Shown: positions 47,395-56,301, counted from the stretch's first letter. The stretch: 64,000 bases of DNA from Glycomyces niveus (GCF_017592475.1 NZ_JAGFNP010000006.1:130995-194994), one strand, 5' to 3'. Notes: generated by a model from the letters alone, not told the origin. Numbers and translations are program-made.

Positions 47395-49083
47395 CTACGC
47401 GGGCTTCCACTCCTGGATGTTCCACATCGGTCCGGCCTGGCTGTTGCCGTTCGGGACGATCCCGTCGAGGCTGCCGTTGAGGTACACCACCGACTGCGGC
47501 TCGTCGAAGATCGGCAGCGTGAACGCCTGCGGGATCACCATGTCCTCCACCGCGTTCGCGAACTGCGCGGACTCGGCGATGTCCGTGGTCGAGCGGACCT
47601 TGGCGATCGCCTCGTCCAGGCCGTCGAGCGTGTAGCCGCCGAAGTTCGAGGACGAGTCCGAGCCGAAGTACTGCTGCGGCGCGGTCGTGAACGCGGGCGT
47701 GCCCGACCAGCCGAAGACGACCAGGTCGAACTCGCCTTCGGAGAGGACCGTGCCGAGCTGGCCGTCCGGGATGGCCTCGAGCGTCACGTCGATGCCGATC
47801 TCGCCCAGATAGGACTGCACGAGTTCACCGGCGAGCGTGCGGGTCGCGTCGCCCTCGCCGTAGCGGAACTGCAGCGTCACGGGCTGGCCGTCGGGCGTCA
47901 TGAGCGTGTCGCCGGTGGTGTAGCCCGCGCCCTCCAGCAGCGCGTTCGCCGCTTCGGCGTCGCCCGAGCCCTGCACCGGGTCCGACGCGCCCAGCGCGTC
48001 CTCGAAGAAGTCCGACTGCTCGTTGAAGAAGTGGTTCTTGCGGGCCGTGACCTCGGTGTCCGGGTAGGCCTTGGCGATGATGTCCGCGTTGTCGATCGCG
48101 GTGAACACCGCTTGGCGCAGCACGTCGTCGGCCAGGAACTCGTTGCGCGTGTTCGTGTCGATGTGCAGCCAGATCGAGCCCTCGTAGACCTCGGTGGTGA
48201 CCGCGTCGTCGTCGGCGACCTTGTCCAGCTCCTCCTGGCTGAACTCGGACGGCCAGGAGCCGTCGATCGAGCCCTGCCGCAGCTCGGTGATGATCGACTC
48301 GGTGCCCTCGACGACCTTCATCGTCAGCTTCTCGAGGGCCGGCTTCACCGAGCCCTGGTAGTTCTCGTTGGGCTCGAACGTGACGTAGTCGCCCGCGACC
48401 GCGTCGACCGGCTTGTACGGCCCGGTGCCCCAGGTGGGCGGGTTCTGGGTGAACCAGGTGGCGCTGCCGCCCATCTGCGCGGGGTCGGTGGCCCAGTCGG
48501 GGAAGCCGTTGGCCGCGGCGATGTGGGCCGGGTACATCGGCGTCTGGAAGTACTGCCACTCCGGGTCGAGGTAGCCGTCCACATAAGTCATGGTGACGAC
48601 GTCGCCCTCCTGCGTGATCGAGGCGACGTTCGCGCCCCAGTCGGTGGAGGCGGGCACGCACTGGGTCTGGTCGCAGTGCTCGGCCTTGCCCGACATCTGG
48701 TGCCAGATGTAGGTGAAGTCGTCGAGGCCGAACGGCTCGCCGTCCGACCACTGGGCGTCCGGGTTGAGCGTGTAGTTCACGGTCATCGGCGACTCGGCGG
48801 CGAGCTCCGGGGCGCTCGCGAGGAGCGCGTCGTTGAAGACCCAGTCCCCGTCCTGGTTGAAGTCGCCGAGGGCGGTCGCACTCGGGGACAGGGCCTGGTG
48901 GATGTACGAGTTGTTGCCGTCGGCGGTGTTCTCGTTCCACGACTCCCAGCCCGAGCTCACGCCCCACGTGACGTCGGTGTCGCCGCCGCCCGAATCGCTC
49001 CCGCCGCCGCACGCGCCGAGCGCCGCGGCGGCCAGCGCCGCCGTCCCGGCGAGGGCGAAAGCCCTCGCTTGTGCAGGTCGCAT
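47395..49083 (-). CDS. Family 5 solute-binding lipoprotein, paralogue 4
   Basis: 562 residues. Signal MRPAQARAFALAGTAALAAAALGACGG has a lipobox but no RR pair (Sec lipoprotein). Mature start DVTWGVSSGWESWNENTADGNNSYIH. A Cys pair around HCDQTQCVPAS recalls the SLCDGCD of paralogue 1. Start ATG 49083 follows GGGGGAG. The leader carries CCGAAACTTCC, also found upstream of the GH11 xylanase, so an oligosaccharide ligand such as xylo-oligosaccharide is worth considering. Family 5 proteins bind oligosaccharides as well as peptides. Confidence 0.94.
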   Translation of the reverse strand: MRPAQARAFALAGTAALAAAALGACGGGSDSGGGDTDVTWGVSSGWESWNENTADGNNSYIHQALSPSATALGDFNQDGDWVFNDALLASAPELAAESPMTVNYTLNPDAQWSDGEPFGLDDFTYIWHQMSGKAEHCDQTQCVPASTDWGANVASITQEGDVVTMTYVDGYLDPEWQYFQTPMYPAHIAAANGFPDWATDPAQMGGSATWFTQNPPTWGTGPYKPVDAVAGDYVTFEPNENYQGSVKPALEKLTMKVVEGTESIITELRQGSIDGSWPSEFSQEELDKVADDDAVTTEVYEGSIWLHIDTNTRNEFLADDVLRQAVFTAIDNADIIAKAYPDTEVTARKNHFFNEQSDFFEDALGASDPVQGSGDAEAANALLEGAGYTTGDTLMTPDGQPVTLQFRYGEGDATRTLAGELVQSYLGEIGIDVTLEAIPDGQLGTVLSEGEFDLVVFGWSGTPAFTTAPQQYFGSDSSSNFGGYTLDGLDEAIAKVRSTTDIAESAQFANAVEDMVIPQAFTLPIFDEPQSVVYLNGSLDGIVPNGNSQAGPMWNIQEWKPA

Positions 49084-49135
49084 ATGACCACTCCCCCGTG
49101 TGTGCATCCACTGTGGGCCACTACAGCCCGCCATT

Positions 49136-49179
49136 GGATCATCGTTACACCTGGAAGGGCCCGTTTCGGGAAGTTTCGG
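49136..49179 (-). promoter_or_regulatory. Shared motifs upstream of binding-protein paralogue 4
   Basis: GGAAGTTTCGG at 49169-49179 (CCGAAACTTCC on the coding strand) is identical to a site at 56232-56242 upstream of the xylanase. GGATCATCGTTA at 49136-49147 matches GGATCATTGTTA at 47321-47332 upstream of paralogue 3 at 11 of 12 positions. Both look like regulator or promoter elements. Function is inferred. Confidence 0.45.
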
Positions 49180-49203
49180 GCAAACGGCCGCGCGTTCGGG
49201 TTA

Positions 49204-51243
49204 TCAGGCCTCCATCTCGCGGGGCAGCGGTCGCGAGTGGACGACGGTGAGGCGCGAGACCGCGCGGGTCAGGGCGACATAGAGGTGGCGGAGACCGACC
49301 CCTTCGATGGTCGCTCCCCCGGTGGCCGGGGCGGTGACGATCTCGGCGGGTTCGACGACCACGACATGGTCGTATTCGAGGCCTTTGGCGAGGCTCGCGG
49401 CGACGACCTCCACCCGTTCGGTGCCCTCGAGGAGGGTCTTGAGTCCGGCGGCGCGGTCGTCGGCGGCGATGACGCCGACGAGGCCTTCCTCGGCGAGGGC
49501 CTTCGCGACGGCCTGTTCGACGCCCGCGTCGAGGTCGGGGGCCTCGACCAGGTCGTAGGAGCCGTCGGAGCGGATGGAGCGGGCGGGGGCGACGTCGACG
49601 TCGAGGTGCGGCAGGACCCGGTTGGCGAGGGCGATGATGACGGCGGGGACGCGGAAGCCGGTGGTGAGCTCGGTGTACTCGACAGTGCTCGTGTCAACGG
49701 CGCCGTCCTTGCCGAGGTGGCGCATCTGGTCGGTCCAAGAAGCGGCGGCCCAGGGCGTGGTGCCCTGCGCGAGGTCGCCGAGGACGGTGATCGAGCCTTT
49801 GCCCGAGCGGCGGGCGATGACGCGGCACTGCATCGGGGAGAGGTCTTGGGCTTCGTCGATCACGATGTGGCCGAATGACTCCGAGGGTTCGCGGAGCTTC
49901 ATGTGGGACTCGATCTCGTCGGCGATGAGCAGGTCGCCGGGGGTGGGCTTGGCGGGCTTCCCGGCGAGGAGGGCGGCCTCGTCCTCGGTGAGGATGCCGC
50001 GGGTGGCGTCGGCGCGGAACGCGGCGTCGGTGAGGAGCTTCTTGAGGACGGTCTTGGTGTTGAGCTTGGGCCAGACCGCTTCCATGAAGTCGCGTACGGA
50101 CTCGGTGCGCTTGAGTTTGGTGGCCCATTTGTTGTCCGGGGAGTGGCCTGAGCGGATCTCGGCCTGGCGGCGGGCGCCTTGCACGATCGCGTCCTCGACG
50201 GCTTTGCGGCCGGCGGTGTAGGTGCGGGTGTGCTTGCGGGCGTTGCGGATCGCTTCGTCGAGGTAGGTCTGGCCGAGGCGCCAGCGCCAGCCGCCGTCGG
50301 CGATGAGGAGGCCGTCGTCGGCGGTGACGCCGCCGTCCGCGGCGGTGCCGACGTGCCCCCAGACGGCGCGCTCGCAGACGAGGGCCATGCGGGCGTCGTG
50401 CTTGACGAGGGCGGCTTCGTGGGTGTCGGCGGCGCCGGCGGTGTGGGCGCCGGTGAGCTGGTGGACGGTGACCTGCCAGACGGAGGATTCGCCGAGGGTG
50501 GGGAGGACGCCGGAGATGTAGGAGAGGAAGCCTTCGTTGGGGCCGACGACGAGGACGCCGGCTTTGTCGAGCTTCTCGGTGTAGTTGTAGAGGAGCCAGG
50601 CGGCGCGGTGGAGGCCGACGGCGGTCTTGCCGGTGCCGGGGGCGCCTTGGACGCAGAGGTTGACGGCGGCTTCGCGGCGGATGAGCTCGTCCTGCTCGGG
50701 CTGGATGGTGGCGACGATGTCGCGCATCGGGCCGGTGCGGGGGCGTTCGATCTCCTCGGTGAGGATGTCGGAGGCCACTTCTTCGCCGAGGAGGAGGTTC
50801 TCGTCTTCGAAGCCGGTGATGCGGGCGCCTTGGAAGCCGAAGCGGCGGCGGCGGGCGACGTCGCGGCGGTCGTGGGCGGAGGCGCGGTAGTACTGCTCGG
50901 CGAGGGGGGCGCGCCAGTCGAGGACGAGGGGGTCGCCGGCTTCGTCGCGGATGTGGCGGCGGCCGATGTGGAAGTCCTCGCCGTCGTCCATCCAGATGCG
51001 GCCGAAGAAGATGGCGATGTCGCGGTCGGCGAGGTCGGCGAGGCGGGGGACGGTGTAGTTGGCCATGGCCCAGCCGAAGAGGTGGTCGGATCGGACGTCG
51101 CCGAGGCCGAGGTTGCGGGTGGACTCGTCGAAGTCGCCGGCGTAGAGCTTGTGGATGCCTTCGGTGAGGTCCCGCATGACGGCCATCTGGGCGCGGGCGT
51201 GCTCGTGGTGGTCGAGTTCGGCTTGGAGTTCGTTCTCAGACAC
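49204..51243 (-). CDS. HelD/HelR-type RNA polymerase-recycling ATPase (UvrD-like)
   Basis: 679 residues, GTG start at 51243 after GGGAG. The N-terminus is a coiled-coil arm (NELQAELDHHEHARAQMAVMRDLTEGIH), followed by split 1A helicase domains: Walker A QGAPGTGKTAVGLHR (about 200), Walker B VIDEAQDLSPMQCRVI, motif III TVLGDLAQGTTPW and C-terminal AASLAKGLEYDHVVVVEP and LRHLYVALTRAVSRLTVVH. FGRIWMDDGEDFHIGRRHIRDE with DWRAPLAEQYY is typical of HelD proteins. In actinobacteria class II HelD (HelR) removes stalled or rifamycin-bound RNA polymerase from DNA. I saw no rifamycin-associated element in the short leader. Confidence 0.9.
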   Translation of the reverse strand: MSENELQAELDHHEHARAQMAVMRDLTEGIHKLYAGDFDESTRNLGLGDVRSDHLFGWAMANYTVPRLADLADRDIAIFFGRIWMDDGEDFHIGRRHIRDEAGDPLVLDWRAPLAEQYYRASAHDRRDVARRRRFGFQGARITGFEDENLLLGEEVASDILTEEIERPRTGPMRDIVATIQPEQDELIRREAAVNLCVQGAPGTGKTAVGLHRAAWLLYNYTEKLDKAGVLVVGPNEGFLSYISGVLPTLGESSVWQVTVHQLTGAHTAGAADTHEAALVKHDARMALVCERAVWGHVGTAADGGVTADDGLLIADGGWRWRLGQTYLDEAIRNARKHTRTYTAGRKAVEDAIVQGARRQAEIRSGHSPDNKWATKLKRTESVRDFMEAVWPKLNTKTVLKKLLTDAAFRADATRGILTEDEAALLAGKPAKPTPGDLLIADEIESHMKLREPSESFGHIVIDEAQDLSPMQCRVIARRSGKGSITVLGDLAQGTTPWAAASWTDQMRHLGKDGAVDTSTVEYTELTTGFRVPAVIIALANRVLPHLDVDVAPARSIRSDGSYDLVEAPDLDAGVEQAVAKALAEEGLVGVIAADDRAAGLKTLLEGTERVEVVAASLAKGLEYDHVVVVEPAEIVTAPATGGATIEGVGLRHLYVALTRAVSRLTVVHSRPLPREMEA

Positions 51244-51326
51244 GCTTGTCTCCCGGTGGATTCGGACAGGATTGAAGCAGACGAACCGTCGAGCTTACTG
51301 GTGCCTGACCTGCGGGAGCAATCGAT

Positions 51327-51833
51327 TTACCGGGCGGCGAGGGGTTTGACGTCCACGAGCCGCCCGTCGTCTTTGTGCAGGACCCAGCCGGCGCCGGGCG
51401 GGGCGGTGTCGGGGCCGTCGAGGGGGAGGGTGAGGTCGTGGCCGGCGAGGTCGTGGCCGTCGCGGGCGGCGACGGCGACGAGGAGCGCGGCGAGGACGAT
51501 GCCCTCGGCGCACACGACGGTGGTGCGGCGGGGGTCGGGGAGGGCGCGGATCGCCTTGGCGGCCAGCCAGACCGCGGTGTGGGCGGCGCCGGGGAGCTTG
51601 GGGGCGGCGGCGCTCAGGTCCTCGGCGACGGTGACGCGCAGGTCGAGCCGGGAGGCGAGGGGGGCGAGGGTGTCGGCGCAGGCGCGGCCGGGGCCGCTGA
51701 GGAGGGTCGTGGGGTTGTAGAGCTGGAGGAAGTCGGCGAGCGCCCAGGCGCGGCGGGACTGCTCGTCGGTGAGCGGCGCGGGTTCGGTTGCGGGGAGGGC
51801 GACGTGGCGCAGGAGGATGAGCGCGGAAAGCAT
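51327..51833 (-). CDS. Histidine phosphatase superfamily-like protein with altered catalytic motif
   Basis: 168 residues. Begins MLSALILLRHVALPATEPAPLTDEQSRRAWALADFLQ, resembling the phosphoglycerate mutase/SixA entry strand, but the catalytic RHG is RHV. A PGRACADTLAPLA block matches the S-x-x-x-R-A-x-x-T segment, and VVCAEGIVLAALL stands where the second catalytic His (GH) is normal, with Glu in its place. It may therefore be an inactive member or bind rather than cleave a phosphoester. Start ATG 51833 follows GGGGG. Confidence 0.7.
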   Translation of the reverse strand: MLSALILLRHVALPATEPAPLTDEQSRRAWALADFLQLYNPTTLLSGPGRACADTLAPLASRLDLRVTVAEDLSAAAPKLPGAAHTAVWLAAKAIRALPDPRRTTVVCAEGIVLAALLVAVAARDGHDLAGHDLTLPLDGPDTAPPGAGWVLHKDDGRLVDVKPLAAR

Positions 51834-51986
51834 CAGCGGCCCCCGTTCGCGCGGAGGCGGGACGAGGGCCGGGGTTCGGCGACCGGGAGACGCATATTGA
51901 AGATGCTTCATCCCTAAGTGAACTGCGGATGAACCCGAAGTTGAAGCGGAGGTGAACAGTCCGCGGCGGTGCCGTCTACATCGGGC

Positions 51987-52277
51987 TCAGGCCTGGTAGC
52001 GCAGGTCCTCGTACTCCTCGTGGCGCTGCATCCAGCGGTCCACGAACGGGCAGGTCGGGTAGGCCTTGGCGCCTTTGACCCGCAGGTCGTCGAGGACGTG
52101 CCGGACGAGCCGGTCGCCCCAGCCCTGGCCGCGCAGCGACCGGTCGACCTCGGTGTGGGGCAGCACGACGAAGTCCTCGCGAGTGAGGTACTCCAGGTAG
52201 CCGAGCACGGCCCCGTTGTCGTCCCGCAGCTCGTACCGGTTCTCGTCGAGGTTCTCGACCACAGAAAGATCCGCCAT
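51987..52277 (-). CDS. GNAT-family N-acetyltransferase (YidJ/Gcn5-like small type)
   Basis: 96 residues. ENRYELRDDNGAVLGYLEYLTREDFVVLPHTEVDRSLRGQGWGDRLVRHVLDDLRVKGAKAYPTCPFVDRWMQRHEEYEDL contains the acetyl-CoA pyrophosphate loop RGQGWGDRL and the short-form PTCPFV-x-W signature with Cys, typical of small COG2388 acetyltransferases. Substrate unknown. Ten bases separate it from the MFS gene stop, so it is the promoter-proximal or terminal neighbour depending on read-through. Confidence 0.92.
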   Translation of the reverse strand: MADLSVVENLDENRYELRDDNGAVLGYLEYLTREDFVVLPHTEVDRSLRGQGWGDRLVRHVLDDLRVKGAKAYPTCPFVDRWMQRHEEYEDLRYQA

Positions 52278-52287
52278 GCGGCCAACC

Positions 52288-53802
52288 TTATCCAGGCGGG
52301 GCGGCGGTCAGCGAGGATGTGCGGGCTCGCACACGTCCGGGAATAGCGAGGGCGACGAGGGCGGCGGCGGCGCAGATGGCGGCGGCCGCGGTGAAGACTT
52401 CGGCGTACTGGGTGGCGAGGGCCGCGTCCAGGGCCTTGAGGTAGTCGGCTTGGAGGGCAAGGTATTCGGCTTCGGGGATGCCGAACGGGAGGGGCGTGTC
52501 GAGGTCGGCGGTGGCCTCTTGGAAGCGGTGGAGGCTCCAGGAGGTGAGGGCGGCGACGCCGACGAGCATGCCCATCATGCGGGCGACGACGACCGCGGCG
52601 GAGGCGGTGCCGTGGCTGTCTTCGGGGGTGGTGCGCAGGGCGGCGGAGGAGAGGGGGGCGATGGTGACGCCGAGGGCGGCCCCGGCGAGGGCGAGGGCGG
52701 GTTCGATGCCCGCGGCGTCGCTGGCGATGAGGTCGGCGAGCCACTGGTAGGCGGCCGCGGCGGCGGCGAAGCCGATCAAGGTGGGGAGGCGTTCGCCGAG
52801 GCGGGAGGCGGTGAAGCCGCCGAGGAGGGCGCCGACCGGCAGGCCGATGAGGAACCAGAGCAGGAGGAGCGCGCCGCCGGTCGAGTCGAGGCCGCGGAGG
52901 GTCTGGGCGTAGAGCTGGACGTCGACGAGGGTGACCATGAGGACGGCCCCGGCGGCGAGGCTCGCGGCGAGCCCGGCCGCGAAGGGCCGCCAGGCGACCC
53001 CGGCGGGGTCGAGGAGCCGGGTGGGGGAACGCCACTGGTGGAGGCCGAAGGCGGCCAGGACGGCGGTGCCGGCGATCACGGTGGGCGGGCCCCAGGACGG
53101 GAGGACGCCGTCGGCCGGGTCGGGGTTGTAGAGGCCGATGGTGAAGAGCCCCAAGGCGGTCGCGAGGAGCAGGCCGCCGACGAGGTCGACCCGTGCGCCG
53201 TCGCGTCTCGTCTCGGACTTCGGCAGGGCGTACTGGATCGCGAGTCCGGCGAGCAGGGCGAGCGGCAGGTTGATCCAGAAGATGCCGCGCCAGCCGACGA
53301 GGGCGGCGACGCCCGCGCCGAAGAGCGGGCCGAGGACGGCGCCGAGTTCCTGCGCGGCGCCGACCCAGCCGAGGACGGCCGGGCGGCGGCGGGGCGGGAA
53401 GAGGTCGGCGGCGAGCGCCATCGTGACCGGCAGGAGGGCGCCGCCCGCGAGGCCTTGGAGGGCGCGTCCGGCGACGAGCGGGACGAGTTCGGTGGCGGTG
53501 GCGCTGACGACCGAGCCGACCGCGAACACGGCCAGGCAGGCGTGGATGACGATCTTGCGGCCGAAGCGGTCCGAGAGCCGCCCGAGCAGCGGCATCCCGG
53601 CGGTGTAGCCGAGGAGGTAGCCGGTCACGAGGGGCGTGGCCCGCTCCAGGTGGTTCACGGGGATGTCGAACTCGCCGATCATGTGGACGAGCACGGAGAC
53701 GAGCACGTACGCGTCGATCGAGCCGAGCAGGACGGCGGTGCCGGCCGCGCCGATGGCGAGCCGGCGCCGACCTCGAGGGGATCGCTTTTTAAGGCTCAGC
53801 AA
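52288..53802 (-). CDS. MFS efflux transporter (DHA2/EmrB type), P55-like, paired with LprG-like lipoprotein
   Basis: 504 residues with about fourteen membrane helices. Motif A after TM2 reads GRLSDRFGRK, and motif C-like GALLPVTMALAADLFPPRRR is present. The initiator ATG lies inside the end of the upstream lipoprotein gene (14-base overlap), the same arrangement as lprG-Rv1410c (P55) in Mycobacterium, where the pair exports lipids (triacylglycerides and lipoarabinomannan) and influences drug resistance. The orthology is inferred from gene order and family. Confidence 0.9.
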   Translation of the reverse strand: MLSLKKRSPRGRRRLAIGAAGTAVLLGSIDAYVLVSVLVHMIGEFDIPVNHLERATPLVTGYLLGYTAGMPLLGRLSDRFGRKIVIHACLAVFAVGSVVSATATELVPLVAGRALQGLAGGALLPVTMALAADLFPPRRRPAVLGWVGAAQELGAVLGPLFGAGVAALVGWRGIFWINLPLALLAGLAIQYALPKSETRRDGARVDLVGGLLLATALGLFTIGLYNPDPADGVLPSWGPPTVIAGTAVLAAFGLHQWRSPTRLLDPAGVAWRPFAAGLAASLAAGAVLMVTLVDVQLYAQTLRGLDSTGGALLLLWFLIGLPVGALLGGFTASRLGERLPTLIGFAAAAAAYQWLADLIASDAAGIEPALALAGAALGVTIAPLSSAALRTTPEDSHGTASAAVVVARMMGMLVGVAALTSWSLHRFQEATADLDTPLPFGIPEAEYLALQADYLKALDAALATQYAEVFTAAAAICAAAALVALAIPGRVRARTSSLTAAPPG

Positions 53803-54445
53803 TCGTCACCGCTTCGTCGTAATCCGAGAGGTGCAGAGTCACGGTCGCGTCGCCTTGGGCGAACTCGGCTTTGACGATGCGGGAGGTCTCCTGGTCGAAC
53901 CACACGGTGGCGGCGTTCCAGTCGCCTTCGGCGGGGATGAGCGTGGCGAACGCGGCGGGGTCGAACTCGACCGAGTAGCGGTAGGTCTCGGTGCCGTCGA
54001 TCTTCTCGGTGTCCTCGGGTTCGGCCTTGTCGACCGCTTCGAGGAGGGTGGCGACGCCGGAGTCGGGGTCGAGGAGGAGGGTCGGGTCGTAGGGCAGCAT
54101 GTCGTCGCCGACGGGGATCTGCTGGAACCCGCCGGTGGGGCCCTTGACCCAGGCGTCCTCGCCGATGATGACGTACTCGGCTTCGATGTCCATGCCGAAC
54201 GCGGTGAGGGTGCCGGTGCCCTGCGCGGAGCCGTCCGCGGTGACGACGCCGTCCGCGGCCTTGACGTCGAGGCCGGGGACGTCGCCTTCGACGGCGAGGT
54301 CGAAGCGGACGCTCTCGACCTCGCGCATGGCGGCCGCGGCGTCGGGGAGCATCTCGTCGGCGGCGGGCAGGTCGTCGCCGCCCGAGCAGGCGGCGGCCGC
54401 GAACACGGCGAGGGCGGCGGTGACCACGAGGGGAATCGATCGCAT
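53789..54445 (-). CDS. LppX/LprA/LprF/LprG-family lipoprotein
   Basis: 218 residues. Signal peptide with lipobox AAAACSGG (Cys 20). The mature domain shows the LppX_LprAFG pattern: AAAMREVESVRFDLAVEGDVPG, ADGVVTADGSAQGTGTLTAFGMDIEAEYVIIGEDAWVKGPTGGFQQIP, YRYSVEFDP, VWFDQETSRIVKAEF. Such proteins form a half-barrel with a hydrophobic pocket that carries lipids through the envelope. First gene of the operon with the MFS exporter. Confidence 0.92.
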   Translation of the reverse strand: MRSIPLVVTAALAVFAAAACSGGDDLPAADEMLPDAAAAMREVESVRFDLAVEGDVPGLDVKAADGVVTADGSAQGTGTLTAFGMDIEAEYVIIGEDAWVKGPTGGFQQIPVGDDMLPYDPTLLLDPDSGVATLLEAVDKAEPEDTEKIDGTETYRYSVEFDPAAFATLIPAEGDWNAATVWFDQETSRIVKAEFAQGDATVTLHLSDYDEAVTIAEP

Positions 54446-54622
54446 GGCCCGATCCTATGCCGTCGCGGACACCGGGAGGAGACCTCGAGGTGAAACCCGG
54501 ACCGGTGAAGATCACAGCGGGCGTTCGGGTCTCAGGGGCGGTGCGCATTGACGATCGCCGAGCCGCATCGTTAGTGTCGGCCGCAGGAGACCCCATGTGA
54601 CACCCCGCGGAAGGACCCTGCC

Positions 54623-54940
54623 GTGCTCGCGAACCCCGTGTTCCGCTACCGGATGCTGACCCTCGCCGAAGGGTGGTCGTTCGTGCTGCTCCTCGTCTTC
54701 GGCTCGCTCCTGAGCCGCATTTCGGACATCGACCTGGTCATGCCCCTCGGGGCGCTGCACGGCGCGCTGTTCGTGCTCCTGGTCCTCGCGACCCTCCTGA
54801 TCCGCCGCCGCCTCGACTGGGGCTTCGGCACCACGCTCGTCGCGCTCGTCTGCTCCGTGCTCCCCTTGGCGCCGTTCTTCTTCCACCACGCGAAGAAGGA
54901 CGAGTTCCTCGCGGCCGAGCGCGCCGCACAGCCCGCGTAA
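54623..54940 (+). CDS. DUF3817 integral membrane protein
   Basis: 105 residues, GTG start with AAGGA upstream. Three membrane helices: YRMLTLAEGWSFVLLLVFGSLL, PLGALHGALFVLLVLATLLI, WGFGTTLVALVCSVLPLAPFFF. The EG in LAEGWS and the H in GALHG are the conserved family residues. Function unknown, common in actinobacteria. Confidence 0.9.
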   Translation: MLANPVFRYRMLTLAEGWSFVLLLVFGSLLSRISDIDLVMPLGALHGALFVLLVLATLLIRRRLDWGFGTTLVALVCSVLPLAPFFFHHAKKDEFLAAERAAQPA

Positions 54941-54994
54941 GCGAAGCGGCGCGGCGGCCTCGGGCCGCCGCGCCGTTCCCCGGGGTGTTCGGCT

Positions 54995-55972
54995 CTAGCC
55001 GCAGGAGACCGTGGGCCAGTTCCAGTTGCCGTTGGCCTGGATCGTGAGCCCGAAGTTGTTGCCGTTGCCGTTCGGCGTGGCGACGAGCTGCTGCGCGGTC
55101 GGGTACGAGGCGTTGCAGTTCCAGGTGGCGATCACCTTGGCGGGCGAGGGGATGTTCAGCACCGTCCGCCAGTCGCTCTTGCCCGAGACCGAGACGTTCA
55201 GGTTGTACCGGTCGCTCCAGCGCTGCCCGGCCGAGAGCGTCGCGGTGCAGGCCCCGCCGCCACCGCCACCGCCGCCGGTGGAGCCGACGGTGATGTTCGA
55301 GCTGCCGGTGGACTGGTAGCCCTCGGTCGCCATGATCATGTAGTAGCTGAACGCGCCCAGGTTCATCCCGGCGCGGGCCCAGGCGTCGAAGTGGGCGCCG
55401 GTGTCGATGCTGCCGGAGGTGCGGGCGCCCTGGCGGACGCTCCAGTACTGCTGGAAGGTCTTGTTGCCCTCCACCGAAGGCGCGTTGTAGCGCGTGGACT
55501 GGCCGAGCCAGTACGTGCCGCCGTTGATGTTGGCCGTGCCGCGGCCCGAGGCGCCGCTGCTGGGGTTGTACGGGCCGTGCGACTCGACGATGTAGTACTC
55601 CACCAGCGGGTTCGACGTCCAGCCGTAGAGGGCGAGATAGCCGTTGCTGCCGTGATTGACCCAGCCGCTGTAGTCCACGATGCGGCGGCCGCCGTTCGCC
55701 CAGCCCTTGCCGCCGACCCAGTTGTTCGCGCCGTTCCACTGGGAGCTGTAGTTCCCGCCCGCACCGAGGGTCATCGAGGCCCGGCCCTGGGTGTCCGTCC
55801 AGAACGAGTAGTAGTACCCGTTGTGCGTGCCGGTCGCGTTCTGCGTCAGGGTCTGCGCGTTCGCGGTGCCGGGAAGGGCGAGCGCCGAAGCCGTGCCGAG
55901 CGCGAGCGCGCCCGCGCCGCCGAGCAGCAGATTGCGGCGGCTGAAAATGCTGGGGGGAGGGTTGAATTCCAT
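54995..55972 (-). CDS. Secreted endo-1,4-beta-xylanase, GH11 with CBM2
   Basis: 325 residues. Tat signal ([16 protein letters not shown], cleavage ANA-Q near 40). The GH11 jelly-roll catalytic domain (about 41-228) carries nucleophile Glu in [10 protein letters not shown] (about 126) and acid/base Glu in [10 protein letters not shown] (about 217). A poly-Gly linker of eight residues joins a C-terminal family 2 carbohydrate-binding module (about 242-325) with terminal Cys pair (ACTATL...VSCG) and exposed Trp residues. Hydrolyses xylan outside the cell. The promoter has putative inverted-repeat operators. Confidence 0.97.
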   Translation of the reverse strand: MEFNPPPSIFSRRNLLLGGAGALALGTASALALPGTANAQTLTQNATGTHNGYYYSFWTDTQGRASMTLGAGGNYSSQWNGANNWVGGKGWANGGRRIVDYSGWVNHGSNGYLALYGWTSNPLVEYYIVESHGPYNPSSGASGRGTANINGGTYWLGQSTRYNAPSVEGNKTFQQYWSVRQGARTSGSIDTGAHFDAWARAGMNLGAFSYYMIMATEGYQSTGSSNITVGSTGGGGGGGGACTATLSAGQRWSDRYNLNVSVSGKSDWRTVLNIPSPAKVIATWNCNASYPTAQQLVATPNGNGNNFGLTIQANGNWNWPTVSCG

Positions 55973-56052
55973 CCTTGACTCCTCTGAAGGGTGCCGTACG
56001 GCCCGCGGAGCACACGAGCCGCATCGAGAGACATCTATCTCTCAATAGAGAC

Positions 56053-56112
56053 CATCGTGGACTGGACATCGGAACATGTCAATGACTTCCGGAAAACTAT
56101 CGGAACTTTCCG
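56053..56112 (-). promoter_or_regulatory. Xylanase promoter with two inverted-repeat operators
   Basis: On the minus strand a -35 TTGACA (56077-56082) stands 17 bases before a weak -10 CACGAT (56054-56059). Just upstream lie the palindrome TTCCGGAA (56087-56094) and CGGAA-CT-TTCCG (56101-56112), an exact inverted repeat with a 2-base spacer. The CGAA-N2-TTCG type repeats reported for xylan regulators in Streptomyces are similar, from memory. Confidence 0.5.
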
Positions 56113-56231
56113 CCACCGAACGCCGCGATAGCGCTATCAAAGTCACTGGTCAATCCCACACCCGAACGAGAACCGTCGAAAACCGCCATCGTCGACGCAG
56201 CCACTCGACCAACCACACCGACCCAACTTCC

Positions 56232-56242
56232 GGAAGTTTCGG
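56232..56242 (-). promoter_or_regulatory. CCGAAACTTCC site upstream of the xylanase
   Basis: GGAAGTTTCGG on the plus strand, extended by a preceding CTTCC to form TTCCGGAA. Identical over 11 bases to the site at 49169-49179 upstream of solute-binding paralogue 4. It lies 260 bases from the xylanase start, between it and tRNA-Arg. Apart from this site, the promoter and a terminator, the 329-base gap 55973-56301 holds nothing else I recognise. Confidence 0.45.
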
Positions 56243-56262
56243 AGCATTCTCTCAGGCAAACA

Positions 56263-56292
56263 AAAAGCCACCCGCAAACGCGGATGGCTTTT
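56263..56292 (-). terminator. Rho-independent terminator of tRNA-Arg
   Basis: A 13-bp stem AAAAGCCATCCGC/GCGGGTGGCTTTT with one wobble pair and a 4-base loop. On the minus strand it is followed by a further T-run. Confidence 0.9.
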
Positions 56293-56301
56293 CAGAACGA
56301 G

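Noticed and set aside
51244..51326. Rifamycin-associated element in the HelR leader
   Set aside because: Looked for the GGGGCTTGC-type inverted repeat reported for helR promoters. None found in the short leader.
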